Shown: piece after piece, positions 1 to 6,465 of the stretch
Layout: the number at the start of each line of letters is the position of its first letter
Position numbering within the stretch: position 1 is the stretch's first letter
Assembly (NCBI GenBank): GCA_937871155.1
Contig: CALMXV010000457.1
Coordinates: 1-8,043, forward strand
Source of the DNA: an uncultured Taibaiella sp.
GTDB taxonomy: Bacteria; Bacteroidota; Bacteroidia; Chitinophagales; Chitinophagaceae
DNA length: 8,043 nt
Direction: 5' to 3'
Position numbers and translations under genes: made by a program
The notes under the pieces: model-generated
What the model saw: only the letters and a program-made list of their open reading frames with translations
Told to the model about the DNA's origin: nothing
The model's database searches: none

Positions 1-441
1 AAAAGAACGATTGCTCAACAGTCCGCCATATTCTCTAGCAAAAGGAACTCCTTGAGCTACACATTGATCAATGATATTAGCACTTACTTCTGCTAAGCGA
101 TGTACATTGCCTTCACGAGCACGATAGTCGCCACCTTTAATGGTATCATAAAATAAACGGAACGTGCTATCCCCATCATTCTGATAGTTTTTAGCAGCGT
201 TGATACCACCTTGTGCCGCTATTGAGTGTGCACGACGTGGACTATCTTGAAAACAGAATGTTTTTACTTTATATCCCAACTCACCCAATGTTGCAGCTGC
301 TGATGCACCTGCTAGTCCTGTGCCGATAACGATTATTTCCAGTTGGCGTTTATTTGCCGGATTTACCAGTTTGCAAGTAGATTTATAATCTGTCCATTTT
401 TTTGACAGTTCTCCTTTTGGTATTTTGGAATTCAGTGGCAT
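1..441 (-). CDS. sdhA: Succinate dehydrogenase/fumarate reductase flavoprotein subunit, N-terminal part
   Basis: Only the first 147 codons are present; the gene runs off the left edge. The product is the FAD-bearing catalytic subunit of complex II, which oxidises succinate to fumarate (or the reverse) on the cytoplasmic face of the membrane. Residues 36-56 form a Rossmann FAD-binding fold with a [10 protein letters not shown] glycine motif. The stretch [13 protein letters not shown] (69-81) is the flavin-attachment region, and His72 aligns with the histidine that carries covalent FAD in known SdhA proteins. Residues 89-106 and the sequence to the edge follow the Bacillus-type SdhA pattern rather than the E. 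coli type, which fits the neighbouring b558-type SdhC. The ATG at 441 is the only sensible start ahead of the fold; its leader is A/T-rich with no Shine-Dalgarno. It lies 104 bases after sdhC in the same direction, so the two are probably co-transcribed. That gap holds an 8-bp inverted repeat (453-460 and 494-501) of unknown meaning. Confidence 0.96.
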   Translation of the reverse strand, partial: MPLNSKIPKGELSKKWTDYKSTCKLVNPANKRQLEIIVIGTGLAGASAAATLGELGYKVKTFCFQDSPRRAHSIAAQGGINAAKNYQNDGDSTFRLFYDTIKGGDYRAREGNVHRLAEVSANIIDQCVAQGVPFAREYGGLLSNRSF

Positions 442-545
442 TTATGAAAAATATTTAAGCGTGATTTTTGATTAGTTTCTATTGAAGTATGTAGCTTAAA
501 TTAATGGACTACCCTTCATCTTTTATAGTTTATTATTGGTTCTTA

Positions 546-1214
546 TTAGTTCATCCATCCTAGGTAAAATGCTAAGGGCATCAATGCAAAAAGCAACGGA
601 ACGATTATTGAAAATGCATAACCTACATTGCGAATGATGGCTTTGTACTTTGGTGTGCCCATACCTAATGTCTGGAATGCGCTATAGAAGCCATGAGCCA
701 GATGAAACGCTAATGAAAGACATCCTACCAAATATAGAATTACGACCCATAAGCTTTGAAAGGTTTCCTGCATCATCGTATAAAGATTCAACTCTTCACC
801 AGTAGCAAATTGTTCTGCACGATTAGGAATCCAAAATTGGGAAGCATGAATGACTAAGAATAATAAAACTAAAGTACCTAACAAGCCCATAGAGCGACTA
901 TACCATTTGCTGGTTTCGCTAGTTTTATGCATTGCATAGCGTACACTTCTTTTACTTCTATTTGAAGCGGTCAACATGATACCTTGTGCAATATGCAAGA
1001 TAAAGCCAATAACCAAGCCAATCTCAGTGATTCGAATTATAGGATTGCTACCCATGAAATGAGCTGCTTCATTAAATTTCACACCACTATCAAACCAGAA
1101 GATTTGAGCATTGACATAGGCATGAACAATTAAGAAAACAATTAGGAATAAACCAGTAAAGCTCATGACTAATTTTCTACCAATAGAAGATGTGAAGTGT
1201 TTTTTCCAAGACAT
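546..1214 (-). CDS. sdhC: Succinate dehydrogenase cytochrome b558 subunit (SdhC, b558 family)
   Basis: This 222-residue integral membrane protein anchors the SdhA/SdhB pair and passes electrons between quinone and the iron-sulfur subunit through two b hemes. About five hydrophobic helices are visible (roughly 14-36, 62-83, 109-129, 152-176, 192-218). His31, His74, His123 and His171 sit one per helix in the first four helices, at spacings matching the four heme ligands of the Bacillus subtilis SdhC and Wolinella FrdC families; His174, three residues later, is an alternative for the last ligand. A single-subunit anchor of this kind needs no SdhD, and none is present. The start follows from the family-like N-terminus (MSWKKHFTSSIGRKL). 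The mRNA leader just before the ATG reads UUUCCUCC, the opposite of a Shine-Dalgarno; this is probably irrelevant in a phylum that seldom uses one. The gene is first in the sdhC-sdhA order, with sdhB expected beyond the window, and has its own promoter upstream. Confidence 0.96.
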   Translation of the reverse strand: MSWKKHFTSSIGRKLVMSFTGLFLIVFLIVHAYVNAQIFWFDSGVKFNEAAHFMGSNPIIRITEIGLVIGFILHIAQGIMLTASNRSKRSVRYAMHKTSETSKWYSRSMGLLGTLVLLFLVIHASQFWIPNRAEQFATGEELNLYTMMQETFQSLWVVILYLVGCLSLAFHLAHGFYSAFQTLGMGTPKYKAIIRNVGYAFSIIVPLLFALMPLAFYLGWMN

Positions 1215-1257
1215 GGAGGAAATGTTTGTTGAATTGTAATAGAATTGTAAAACTTGA

Positions 1258-1288
1258 CAAAGATACTATTCAATTTATGGAAGGGCAA
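1258..1288 (-). promoter_or_regulatory. Bacteroidota-type promoter for sdhCA
   Basis: Read on the minus strand, TTG (1288-1286) is followed after exactly 20 bases by TATCTTTG (1265-1258). This matches the Bacteroidota housekeeping consensus TTG, 19-21 bases, TAnnTTTG at every defined position. Transcription would begin near 1252, leaving a leader of roughly 40 bases before the sdhC ATG at 1214. It lies downstream of the sucA terminator, so sdhCA can be expressed independently of sucA. The assignment rests on consensus match only. Confidence 0.75.
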
Positions 1289-1390
1289 TAGAAGTAATAT
1301 ATTTTTTAAATTAAAACGTGCGACATTATTTGAACAATGAAGTGCTGTTTCATCGTTTATTTTTGGGGGTTGATAATGTAAAGACATAAT

Positions 1391-1430
1391 AAAAAAATCC
1401 CTTCTCAACTTATTTTGAAAAGGGATTTTT
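1391..1430 (-). terminator. Rho-independent terminator after sucA
   Basis: Perfect 11-bp inverted arms (1393-1403 and 1420-1430, AAAAATCCCTT / AAGGGATTTTT) enclose a 16-base loop. On the minus strand the stem ends in a run of seven T, 16 bases after the sucA stop. The mirrored T-run on the plus strand means it could work in both directions, although no rightward gene ends here. It separates sucA from the sdhC promoter. Confidence 0.85.
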
Positions 1431-1445
1431 ATGCATTGGGTTGTA

Positions 1446-4178
1446 TTATTCAAATGCTTTAGTTAATAATGTTTGTTGTTCAATTGCATGCATTTTTCCA
1501 AAACCTGTAGCAGATGCTGCACTTGATGGGCGGCTTATATATCGTATTTTAAAGTCTTCAGGTAGGTGGGTCATCAAAAATGATAAAGCACCATTATTTC
1601 TTGGTTCTTCTTGCACCCATACCCATTCTGCATTCTTATATTTTGCTTTCAATGCATTCAATTGTTTTATAGGCAAAGGATAGATTTGTTCCAATCGAAC
1701 TACTGCAACATCTATACGACCATCAGCTTGCTGCTTATCACTAAGTTCATAATACACTTTACCGCTACAAAGCAATACTCGTTTCACTTTAGAGGCAGTC
1801 TTCACGGTTGTATCATCAATCACTTCTTGAAAACCACCTGATGTAAACGCATCAATATGCGAGTATGCTCGAGCCAAACGTAGATTGGCTTTAGGTGAGA
1901 AGTTAATCATTGGTTTTCTGAACTCCCAAGCTAACTGGCGACGGAACGCATGGAAAAAATTGGCAGCCGTTGTAATATTGGTAACAACAATATTGTCTTC
2001 AGCAGCTAATTGAAGGAAACGTTCTAAACGTGCAGAGGAGTGTTCCGGACCTTGACCTTCATAACCATGAGGTAATAAAAGCACGAGCCCGCTCATTTTG
2101 TTCCATTTGGTTTCAGCAGAACAGATATATTGGTCAATTACCGTTTGTGCACCATTGGCAAAATCACCAAATTGCGCTTCCCAAATAGTTAAGATATTTG
2201 GATTGGCTATAGAATATCCATATTCATATCCTAATACTGCGAATTCACTTAATAGCGAATTGTACAATTGCATAGATACTTTAGAAGAGGCATTGCTAAG
2301 ACGATTGTATTCGACATTGGTATTTTCATCATGTAAAACTGCATGCCTATGTGAAAAGGTGCCACGTTGTACATCTTGTCCACTCATACGAATTGCATTG
2401 CCATCAGCAAGGATACTAGCATAGGCTAAAAGCTCCCCGGTTGCCCAATCTACTTCTTGTTTTTCTTCAAATAATTTTACTTTTTCGTCTAGTAGTTTTT
2501 GAATTTTTCTAAGCGGCTGAAACCCTTCTGGAACTTGCATTAAGCCGTTAAAGAGTTTTTCAATAGTTGCTTTTTTTACAGCCGTTACCGGCGAGTGGTC
2601 AAAGTCTTCTTTGGAAGAGCGACGCAATTTTTGCCAAGCTTTTTCAACAGGTTGAAGCTGATAAGGCAATGGTTTTTGTTTAACTTCATCTAATCGTAAT
2701 TGAAGATCGTCCCAAAAAGATTTTTCCATTTGTGTGGCTAAATCACGTGCATCAGGCTCTCCATTGGAAAGTAAAAACTGGGTATAAACTTCACGAGGGT
2801 TAGGATGTGTTTTAATCACCTCATACATCTTAGGCTGTGTAAAACTCGGGTCATCTCCTTCGTTATGTCCATGCTTACGATAGCAAACCATATCAATGAA
2901 AATATCTTGATGGAAGGTTTGACGATAAGCAACTGCTAGTTCACATGCTTTCACTACTGCTTCCGGGTCATCACCGTTTACATGCAATACAGGTGCATGA
3001 AGCATAGAGGCTATACTGGTGCAGTAATCAGCAGAACGAGCATCATCAAAATCTGTCGTAAACCCTATTTGGTTGTTGATGATAAAATGAATGGTACCCC
3101 CTACTGCATAGCCTTTCAGCTTACTCATTTGTAATAATTCATAAACCACTCCTTGACCGGCAATAGCCGCATCGCCATGAATTAATATAGGCAATACTTT
3201 ATCGTATTCCTTATCATAAAGGGTATCAGCTTTTGCTCTTGCGAAGCCGGTAACTACAGGATCTACAACTTCAAGATGTGATGGATTGGGTGCTAACTGT
3301 ACATTGATTTCTAAGCCATCAACCGTTTTAATATTAGAGCGGAAACCTAAGTGGTACTTTACATCACCACTACCCATTGTGGTATCCTTAGGCATATTTC
3401 CTTCGAACTCAGAAAAAATTTGTTCGTATGTTTTGCGTAAAGTATTTGCCAACACATTGAGTCGGCCTCTGTGCGCCATCCCAATCACTACTTCACGTGC
3501 GCCACCTTTAGCAGCATGGTTGATGAGGGTGTCTAATGCAGCAATGGTTGTTTCTCCACCTTCTAAACTAAATCGCTTTTGCCCGATAAACTTGGTGTGT
3601 AAGAATTTTTCGAAAATGACACCTTCATTCAGCTTTTCTAAGATGCGTTTTTTTTCCTCCAGCGTAAGCTGTTTTGCCATCATTTTTTCAAATGCCTGTT
3701 CTACCCAAAGACATTTTTCATGATTGTTGATATAGGTATATTGGATACCAACTTTACCTGCATAAAGTAATTTAAGCTTGGCGACAATATCAGCAAGCTT
3801 TGCTTTACCAAGACCAATTTGTTCACCGGCATAGAATTCAGTAGTAAGGTCAGCATCTGAAAGTCCAACATCTGAAAGTGCTAAACGAGCTTTACGATCT
3901 TTGCGTTGTTTGATAGGGTTGGTATCCGATACTAAATGCCCACGTTTACGATAGTTTTTTATTAATTGAAATACTGCAAATTCATTTTCTAATTGACTAT
4001 TTGAGACTGTTGCTACAGAATGTGTGTTATTTGAACCAGCTTTTGCTAAAGCAAAATCAAACCCCTCAAAGAATTTTTTCCATTCAGGATCAACGTTGGT
4101 ACTATCTTTCTGAAAATCTTGGTATAATGACTCAATATAGGATGGATGAGAATGCATTACGTACGAAAAATCTTTCAT
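1446..4178 (-). CDS. sucA: 2-oxoglutarate dehydrogenase E1 component
   Basis: This is the thiamine-diphosphate-dependent E1 subunit of the 2-oxoglutarate dehydrogenase complex, which decarboxylates 2-oxoglutarate and transfers the succinyl group to the lipoyl arm of E2 in the TCA cycle. At 910 residues it is close to the E. coli protein (about 930). In order: the short E1 N-terminal domain (about 4-42, with SYIESLYQDF and DPEWKKFFEGF) that in relatives contacts E2; GMAHRGRLN (233-241); APNPSHLE (296-303); the ThDP/Mg motif from GDAA (335-338) to NNQIGFTT (368-375); KHGHNEGDDP (435-444); the transketolase-type pyrimidine domain with Glu667 in IWEAQFGD, expected to activate ThDP; HGYEGQGPEHSSAR (704-717); and the C-terminal OGDH domain. 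No frameshift or missing catalytic motif is seen. The start at 4178 gives the family N-terminus MKDFSY. The E2 gene (sucB/odhB), often adjacent in other bacteria, is on neither side within the window. A promoter lies just upstream and a strong terminator follows. Confidence 0.98.
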   Translation of the reverse strand: MKDFSYVMHSHPSYIESLYQDFQKDSTNVDPEWKKFFEGFDFALAKAGSNNTHSVATVSNSQLENEFAVFQLIKNYRKRGHLVSDTNPIKQRKDRKARLALSDVGLSDADLTTEFYAGEQIGLGKAKLADIVAKLKLLYAGKVGIQYTYINNHEKCLWVEQAFEKMMAKQLTLEEKKRILEKLNEGVIFEKFLHTKFIGQKRFSLEGGETTIAALDTLINHAAKGGAREVVIGMAHRGRLNVLANTLRKTYEQIFSEFEGNMPKDTTMGSGDVKYHLGFRSNIKTVDGLEINVQLAPNPSHLEVVDPVVTGFARAKADTLYDKEYDKVLPILIHGDAAIAGQGVVYELLQMSKLKGYAVGGTIHFIINNQIGFTTDFDDARSADYCTSIASMLHAPVLHVNGDDPEAVVKACELAVAYRQTFHQDIFIDMVCYRKHGHNEGDDPSFTQPKMYEVIKTHPNPREVYTQFLLSNGEPDARDLATQMEKSFWDDLQLRLDEVKQKPLPYQLQPVEKAWQKLRRSSKEDFDHSPVTAVKKATIEKLFNGLMQVPEGFQPLRKIQKLLDEKVKLFEEKQEVDWATGELLAYASILADGNAIRMSGQDVQRGTFSHRHAVLHDENTNVEYNRLSNASSKVSMQLYNSLLSEFAVLGYEYGYSIANPNILTIWEAQFGDFANGAQTVIDQYICSAETKWNKMSGLVLLLPHGYEGQGPEHSSARLERFLQLAAEDNIVVTNITTAANFFHAFRRQLAWEFRKPMINFSPKANLRLARAYSHIDAFTSGGFQEVIDDTTVKTASKVKRVLLCSGKVYYELSDKQQADGRIDVAVVRLEQIYPLPIKQLNALKAKYKNAEWVWVQEEPRNNGALSFLMTHLPEDFKIRYISRPSSAASATGFGKMHAIEQQTLLTKAFE

Positions 4179-4218
4179 TTTACTACTATATAAACGTGGA
4201 AAACAGGATAAAACGCGC

Positions 4219-4226
4219 CAAAGTTA
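4219..4226 (-). promoter_or_regulatory. -7 element of the probable sucA promoter
   Basis: On the minus strand TAACTTTG (4226-4219) matches TAnnTTTG exactly and lies about 40 bases ahead of the sucA ATG, giving a leader near 35 bases. The -33 position has only a TGTGG-like sequence (4252-4248) instead of a clean TTG, so the promoter may be weaker or activator-assisted. No Shine-Dalgarno is visible before the ATG. Confidence 0.55.
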
Positions 4227-4513
4227 AGTAAATTAAGAGTTGCTTGTCCACATTTAAACTAACTTAAACAAATACATTTTTTTCAACTATCAATGAAAGG
4301 TAGTTATTGATATTTTTCTCTACCAACATGGTTTTATCAAAATTGTATAGTTCAACGAAATCATAATCATTCAAGATTTCAAAATGAATCACTTTATTAG
4401 AATCGAATGTCATTCAAATCTAAAAATTGAAGTTTTACTTTATATAGCTTATTAAATACTGAATTAAACTTGAAAATATCCCCGAGAAAAAACTCCATAC
4501 CTATAACTAAATT

Positions 4514-4529
4514 CCAATTCTAGAATTGG
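4514..4529. repeat. Perfect 16-bp palindrome, possible operator
   Basis: CCAATTCTAGAATTGG is a perfect dyad with no central spacer. It ends one base before the -7-like TACTTTCG box and 22 bases before the ATG of the DUF4271 gene, so it occupies the core-promoter spacer. A dimeric regulator bound here would directly affect polymerase. The regulator is unknown, and its function is inferred only from symmetry and position. Confidence 0.5.
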
Positions 4530-4537
4530 TACTTTCG
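4530..4537 (+). promoter_or_regulatory. -7-like element before the DUF4271 gene
   Basis: TACTTTCG differs from TAnnTTTG at one position and is followed by C, a form that fits Bacteroidota promoters. No TTG is present at the expected -33 location. The start of transcription would fall near 4543, leaving a leader of only about ten bases with no Shine-Dalgarno. Together with the adjoining palindrome this could be a regulated promoter. Confidence 0.4.
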
Positions 4538-4551
4538 CTGCATCTAATTGT

Positions 4552-5433
4552 ATGAATCGAATTATTTTCATTGCTGTTTTCTACTTTTTTCTGGTGAGTT
4601 TCCTTGTTCCTTTAGAGGCTAAAGCAACGGTCAATCCAGCGCAATACGACTCTTTACCCATATCTATCAATGAAAAAAAAGTAACTGCTTTAGCTAATGA
4701 CAGTCTGATGAAAATGATTGAACAGTCATATTTTATAAAACAAAAAGTAGATCAATTTGGACAAGCTGCTACAAGACCTTTTGTAAATCGTACTTGGGAT
4801 TTTTACTTTTTATTAAGTCTGGTATTATTCTTAGGGATTATTCGTCTGTTCGATTCAACCTATATTCAAGAATTATGGCTTTCATTTTTTAATGCTGGTC
4901 AGGGTAATAAATATCGAAGAGAAAAACTAGAACGTGCTTTTTACACCAATTTTTTGATGAATATCTTTTTTACTATTTCATTAGCTACTTACTTCTATTA
5001 TTTATTTCAAAATTTTTCTTCCTTACAATTTCACAACAAACCTCAAGTAATTTATTTGCTGTTGCTGATTTGTGGGATCACTTTGATTTATTTAACCAAG
5101 TACCTAGTGATACGTTTTAGCGGATGGGCATTAAATATGCAAAACGTTACGGACAATTACTTATTTAATGTGTTTCTAGTCAATAAAATCTTGGCAATTG
5201 CCTTATTACCTTTTACCATTTTTCTTGCATTCCCCAACCCTATTTGGGCAAGTTATTTATTAATGACATCAGTAATTCTTATTGCTGCCTCTTTTATTGT
5301 GCGTTACATTCAGTCTTGGAAAGTGTCGAGCGCCTCTTTCAAATTAAGTAAATTTCATTTTTTTACTTACCTTTGCGCCTCAGAAATATTGCCATTGGCA
5401 GTTTTGATAAAGTTTTTTTGGACAAAAATCTAG
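4552..5433 (+). CDS. DUF4271-type polytopic membrane protein
   Basis: This 293-residue membrane protein has no known biochemical function. A probable signal peptide covers residues 1-25 (hydrophobic core IIFIAVFYFFLVSFLVPL, possible cleavage after AKA at 23-25). A soluble, presumably periplasmic segment of about 55 residues follows, then six hydrophobic helices at roughly 84-101, 132-152, 165-186, 203-226, 231-252 and 269-291. Layout, size and position just before hemD match the DUF4271 family, a Bacteroidota membrane family often found beside uroporphyrinogen-III synthase; the family call is from memory of this architecture. Charged cytoplasmic-type loops such as NKYRREKLERAF (119-130) are visible, but I see no catalytic motif. 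The ATG at 4552 is chosen because it directly precedes the signal peptide and lies just after the -7-like box. It shares orientation with hemD and is 65 bases ahead of it with no strong terminator between, so co-transcription is plausible. A role linked to heme synthesis is suggested only by the neighbourhood. Confidence 0.85.
   Translation: MNRIIFIAVFYFFLVSFLVPLEAKATVNPAQYDSLPISINEKKVTALANDSLMKMIEQSYFIKQKVDQFGQAATRPFVNRTWDFYFLLSLVLFLGIIRLFDSTYIQELWLSFFNAGQGNKYRREKLERAFYTNFLMNIFFTISLATYFYYLFQNFSSLQFHNKPQVIYLLLLICGITLIYLTKYLVIRFSGWALNMQNVTDNYLFNVFLVNKILAIALLPFTIFLAFPNPIWASYLLMTSVILIAASFIVRYIQSWKVSSASFKLSKFHFFTYLCASEILPLAVLIKFFWTKI
5368..5375 (+). promoter_or_regulatory. Possible internal promoter element for hemD
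   Basis: TACCTTTG followed by CGCC matches TAnnTTTG exactly and lies within the last 25 codons of the DUF4271 gene, about 125 bases before the hemD ATG. No TTG is found 19-21 bases upstream, and the bases also encode protein, so a chance match is quite possible. If active, it would let hemD be transcribed without its upstream neighbour. Confidence 0.25.
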
Positions 5434-5498
5434 ATTTAGTTTGATTTTTAAAAACATAAACTTTATAAAAAATACACAACTATCGTTTAGAAATTCCA

Positions 5499-6332
5499 AT
5501 GACTAAAGTAGCAACTACGGCAAAAAAAGTAACCGCTAAGAAAACAACCGCTGCAAAAAAAGTAGCATCAAAAACAACGGTGTTTTTAAATAAAGTACTT
5601 ATTACCCAGCCGCGTCCTGACAACGACAAGTCGCCTTATTTTGAATTAGCAAAGAAGTATAACCTTGAATTTGATTTTCATCCGTTCATACGAGTGGAGG
5701 GTGTAGCCGGTAAAGATTTTCGCAAACAAAAAATTGATATTACCGAATATACCGCTGTAGTATTTAATAGTCGTAGTGCTGTAGATCATTTCTTTCGCAT
5801 CTGCGAAGAGTTGAAGGTAAAAATATCTCAGGATATGAAGTACTTCTGCATTACTGAGGCTGTTGCATTATATCTTCAAAAATTCATTCTTTATCGTAAA
5901 CGTAAAGTTTTCTTTTCTGCAGATGGTTCTGTTGATGGGCTGAAAGATGTTTTGAACAAACATAAAAACAATGAACGCTTTATAGTTCAGGCTTCAGACA
6001 TGATGAATAAGAATGAGATTAAAGACTTTCTTATTAAACACGGAGCTACTTTTATTGAAGCTACTTACTATCGTACCCTTACCAACGACATCTCTGAGGT
6101 AATGAACAACAACTACGATATGATTGTATTCTTTAGTCCTTTCAGCTTACAAGCCTTGTTTGAAAACAATCCTAAGTTTAAACAAAACGGTACACTTATC
6201 GGTGCTTTTGGACCTACAACATCTAAAGCAGTTGAAGAAGCAGGTATGCGTTTGGATGTAAAAGCACCAGCACCCAATTCCCCTTCTATGGTAGCAGCTT
6301 TAGAAAACTATCTTAAAGAACTAAAAAAATAA
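5499..6332 (+). CDS. hemD: Uroporphyrinogen-III synthase with Lys/Ala-rich N-terminal tail
   Basis: HemD closes linear hydroxymethylbilane to uroporphyrinogen III, inverting ring D, in cytoplasmic heme, siroheme and cobalamin synthesis. The core (residues 32-277) shows the two-lobed pattern: VLITQPRP at the start of lobe one, VVFNSRSAVDHFF (87-99), a linker through YFCITEAVALYLQKF (115-129), FFSPFSLQAL (211-220) in lobe two, IGAFGPTTSKAVEEAG (234-249) and the C-terminal APNSPSMVAALENY (258-271). The family is poorly conserved, so the call rests on motif order and the DUF4271 neighbour. Residues 1-27 are an extra tail of Lys, Ala, Thr and Val only, apart from Met1 and Ser24, like histone H1 or AlgP tails. 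A GTG at 5580 (codon 28) would give a 250-residue protein of usual length, so the true start is uncertain; the ATG at 5499 is preferred because ATG dominates and the tail has no stop. The leader has no Shine-Dalgarno. A hairpin terminator follows. Confidence 0.88.
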   Translation: MTKVATTAKKVTAKKTTAAKKVASKTTVFLNKVLITQPRPDNDKSPYFELAKKYNLEFDFHPFIRVEGVAGKDFRKQKIDITEYTAVVFNSRSAVDHFFRICEELKVKISQDMKYFCITEAVALYLQKFILYRKRKVFFSADGSVDGLKDVLNKHKNNERFIVQASDMMNKNEIKDFLIKHGATFIEATYYRTLTNDISEVMNNNYDMIVFFSPFSLQALFENNPKFKQNGTLIGAFGPTTSKAVEEAGMRLDVKAPAPNSPSMVAALENYLKELKK

Positions 6333-6350
6333 CCGCTAAAAAAAGTTTTT

Positions 6351-6384
6351 AATTGCCCTGATTTTCGGGGCAATTTTATTTTAT
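6351..6384 (+). terminator. Rho-independent terminator after hemD
   Basis: Perfect 8-bp arms AATTGCCC (6351-6358) and GGGCAATT (6368-6375) close a 9-base loop, with a T-rich tail TTATTTTAT after the stem. It begins 18 bases after the hemD stop and separates hemD from the following glycosyltransferase gene. Confidence 0.8.
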
Positions 6385-6465
6385 ACTCCCTCATTCAATC
6401 ACTTTATAATAACAATATAAAATTTCTGATTTCATTACCTTACACTCAAAATCACTACTGTGTAT

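Larger units (their letters stand above)
4179..4551. other. Divergent intergenic spacer between sucA and the DUF4271 gene
   Basis: This 373-base, very A/T-rich spacer separates two divergently transcribed genes. Its left end holds the sucA promoter and its right end a palindrome plus -7-like box for the rightward gene. A second imperfect inverted repeat (TATCAAT 4288-4294 and ATTGATA 4306-4312, extendable by a few pairs) is followed on the plus strand by TTTTTCTC; it could be a weak A/U-rich terminator or a binding site. The minus strand also has short open frames in succession: a 26-codon stretch ending with a stop near 4462, a 33-residue frame starting MEFFLGDIFKFN, and a 49-residue frame (4413-4264) starting MTFDSNKVIHFEIL. 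None resembles a protein family I recognise, and open frames of this length are common by chance in such sequence, so no gene is called. Confidence 0.6.

Noticed and set aside
1169..1453. A 94-residue leftward open frame spanning the sucA-sdhC gap
   Set aside because: It runs through the terminator hairpin and the sdhC promoter and into the sdhC start in another frame, with no protein-family likeness; it is not a gene.
1441..2424. Other rightward open frames of 76-108 residues opposite the 3' half of sucA
   Set aside because: They are antisense to conserved sucA sequence, have no promoter and show no recognisable domain.
3286..3723. A 145-residue rightward open frame antisense to sucA
   Set aside because: It lies wholly inside highly conserved sucA coding sequence; it is a mirror of the codon bias of that gene.
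5424..5449. Palindrome AAATCTAGATTT at the DUF4271 stop and a possible AAAAATC/GATTTTT hairpin, considered as a terminator
   Set aside because: The stem is almost all A/T and no T-run follows on the plus strand, so it is unlikely to stop transcription before hemD.
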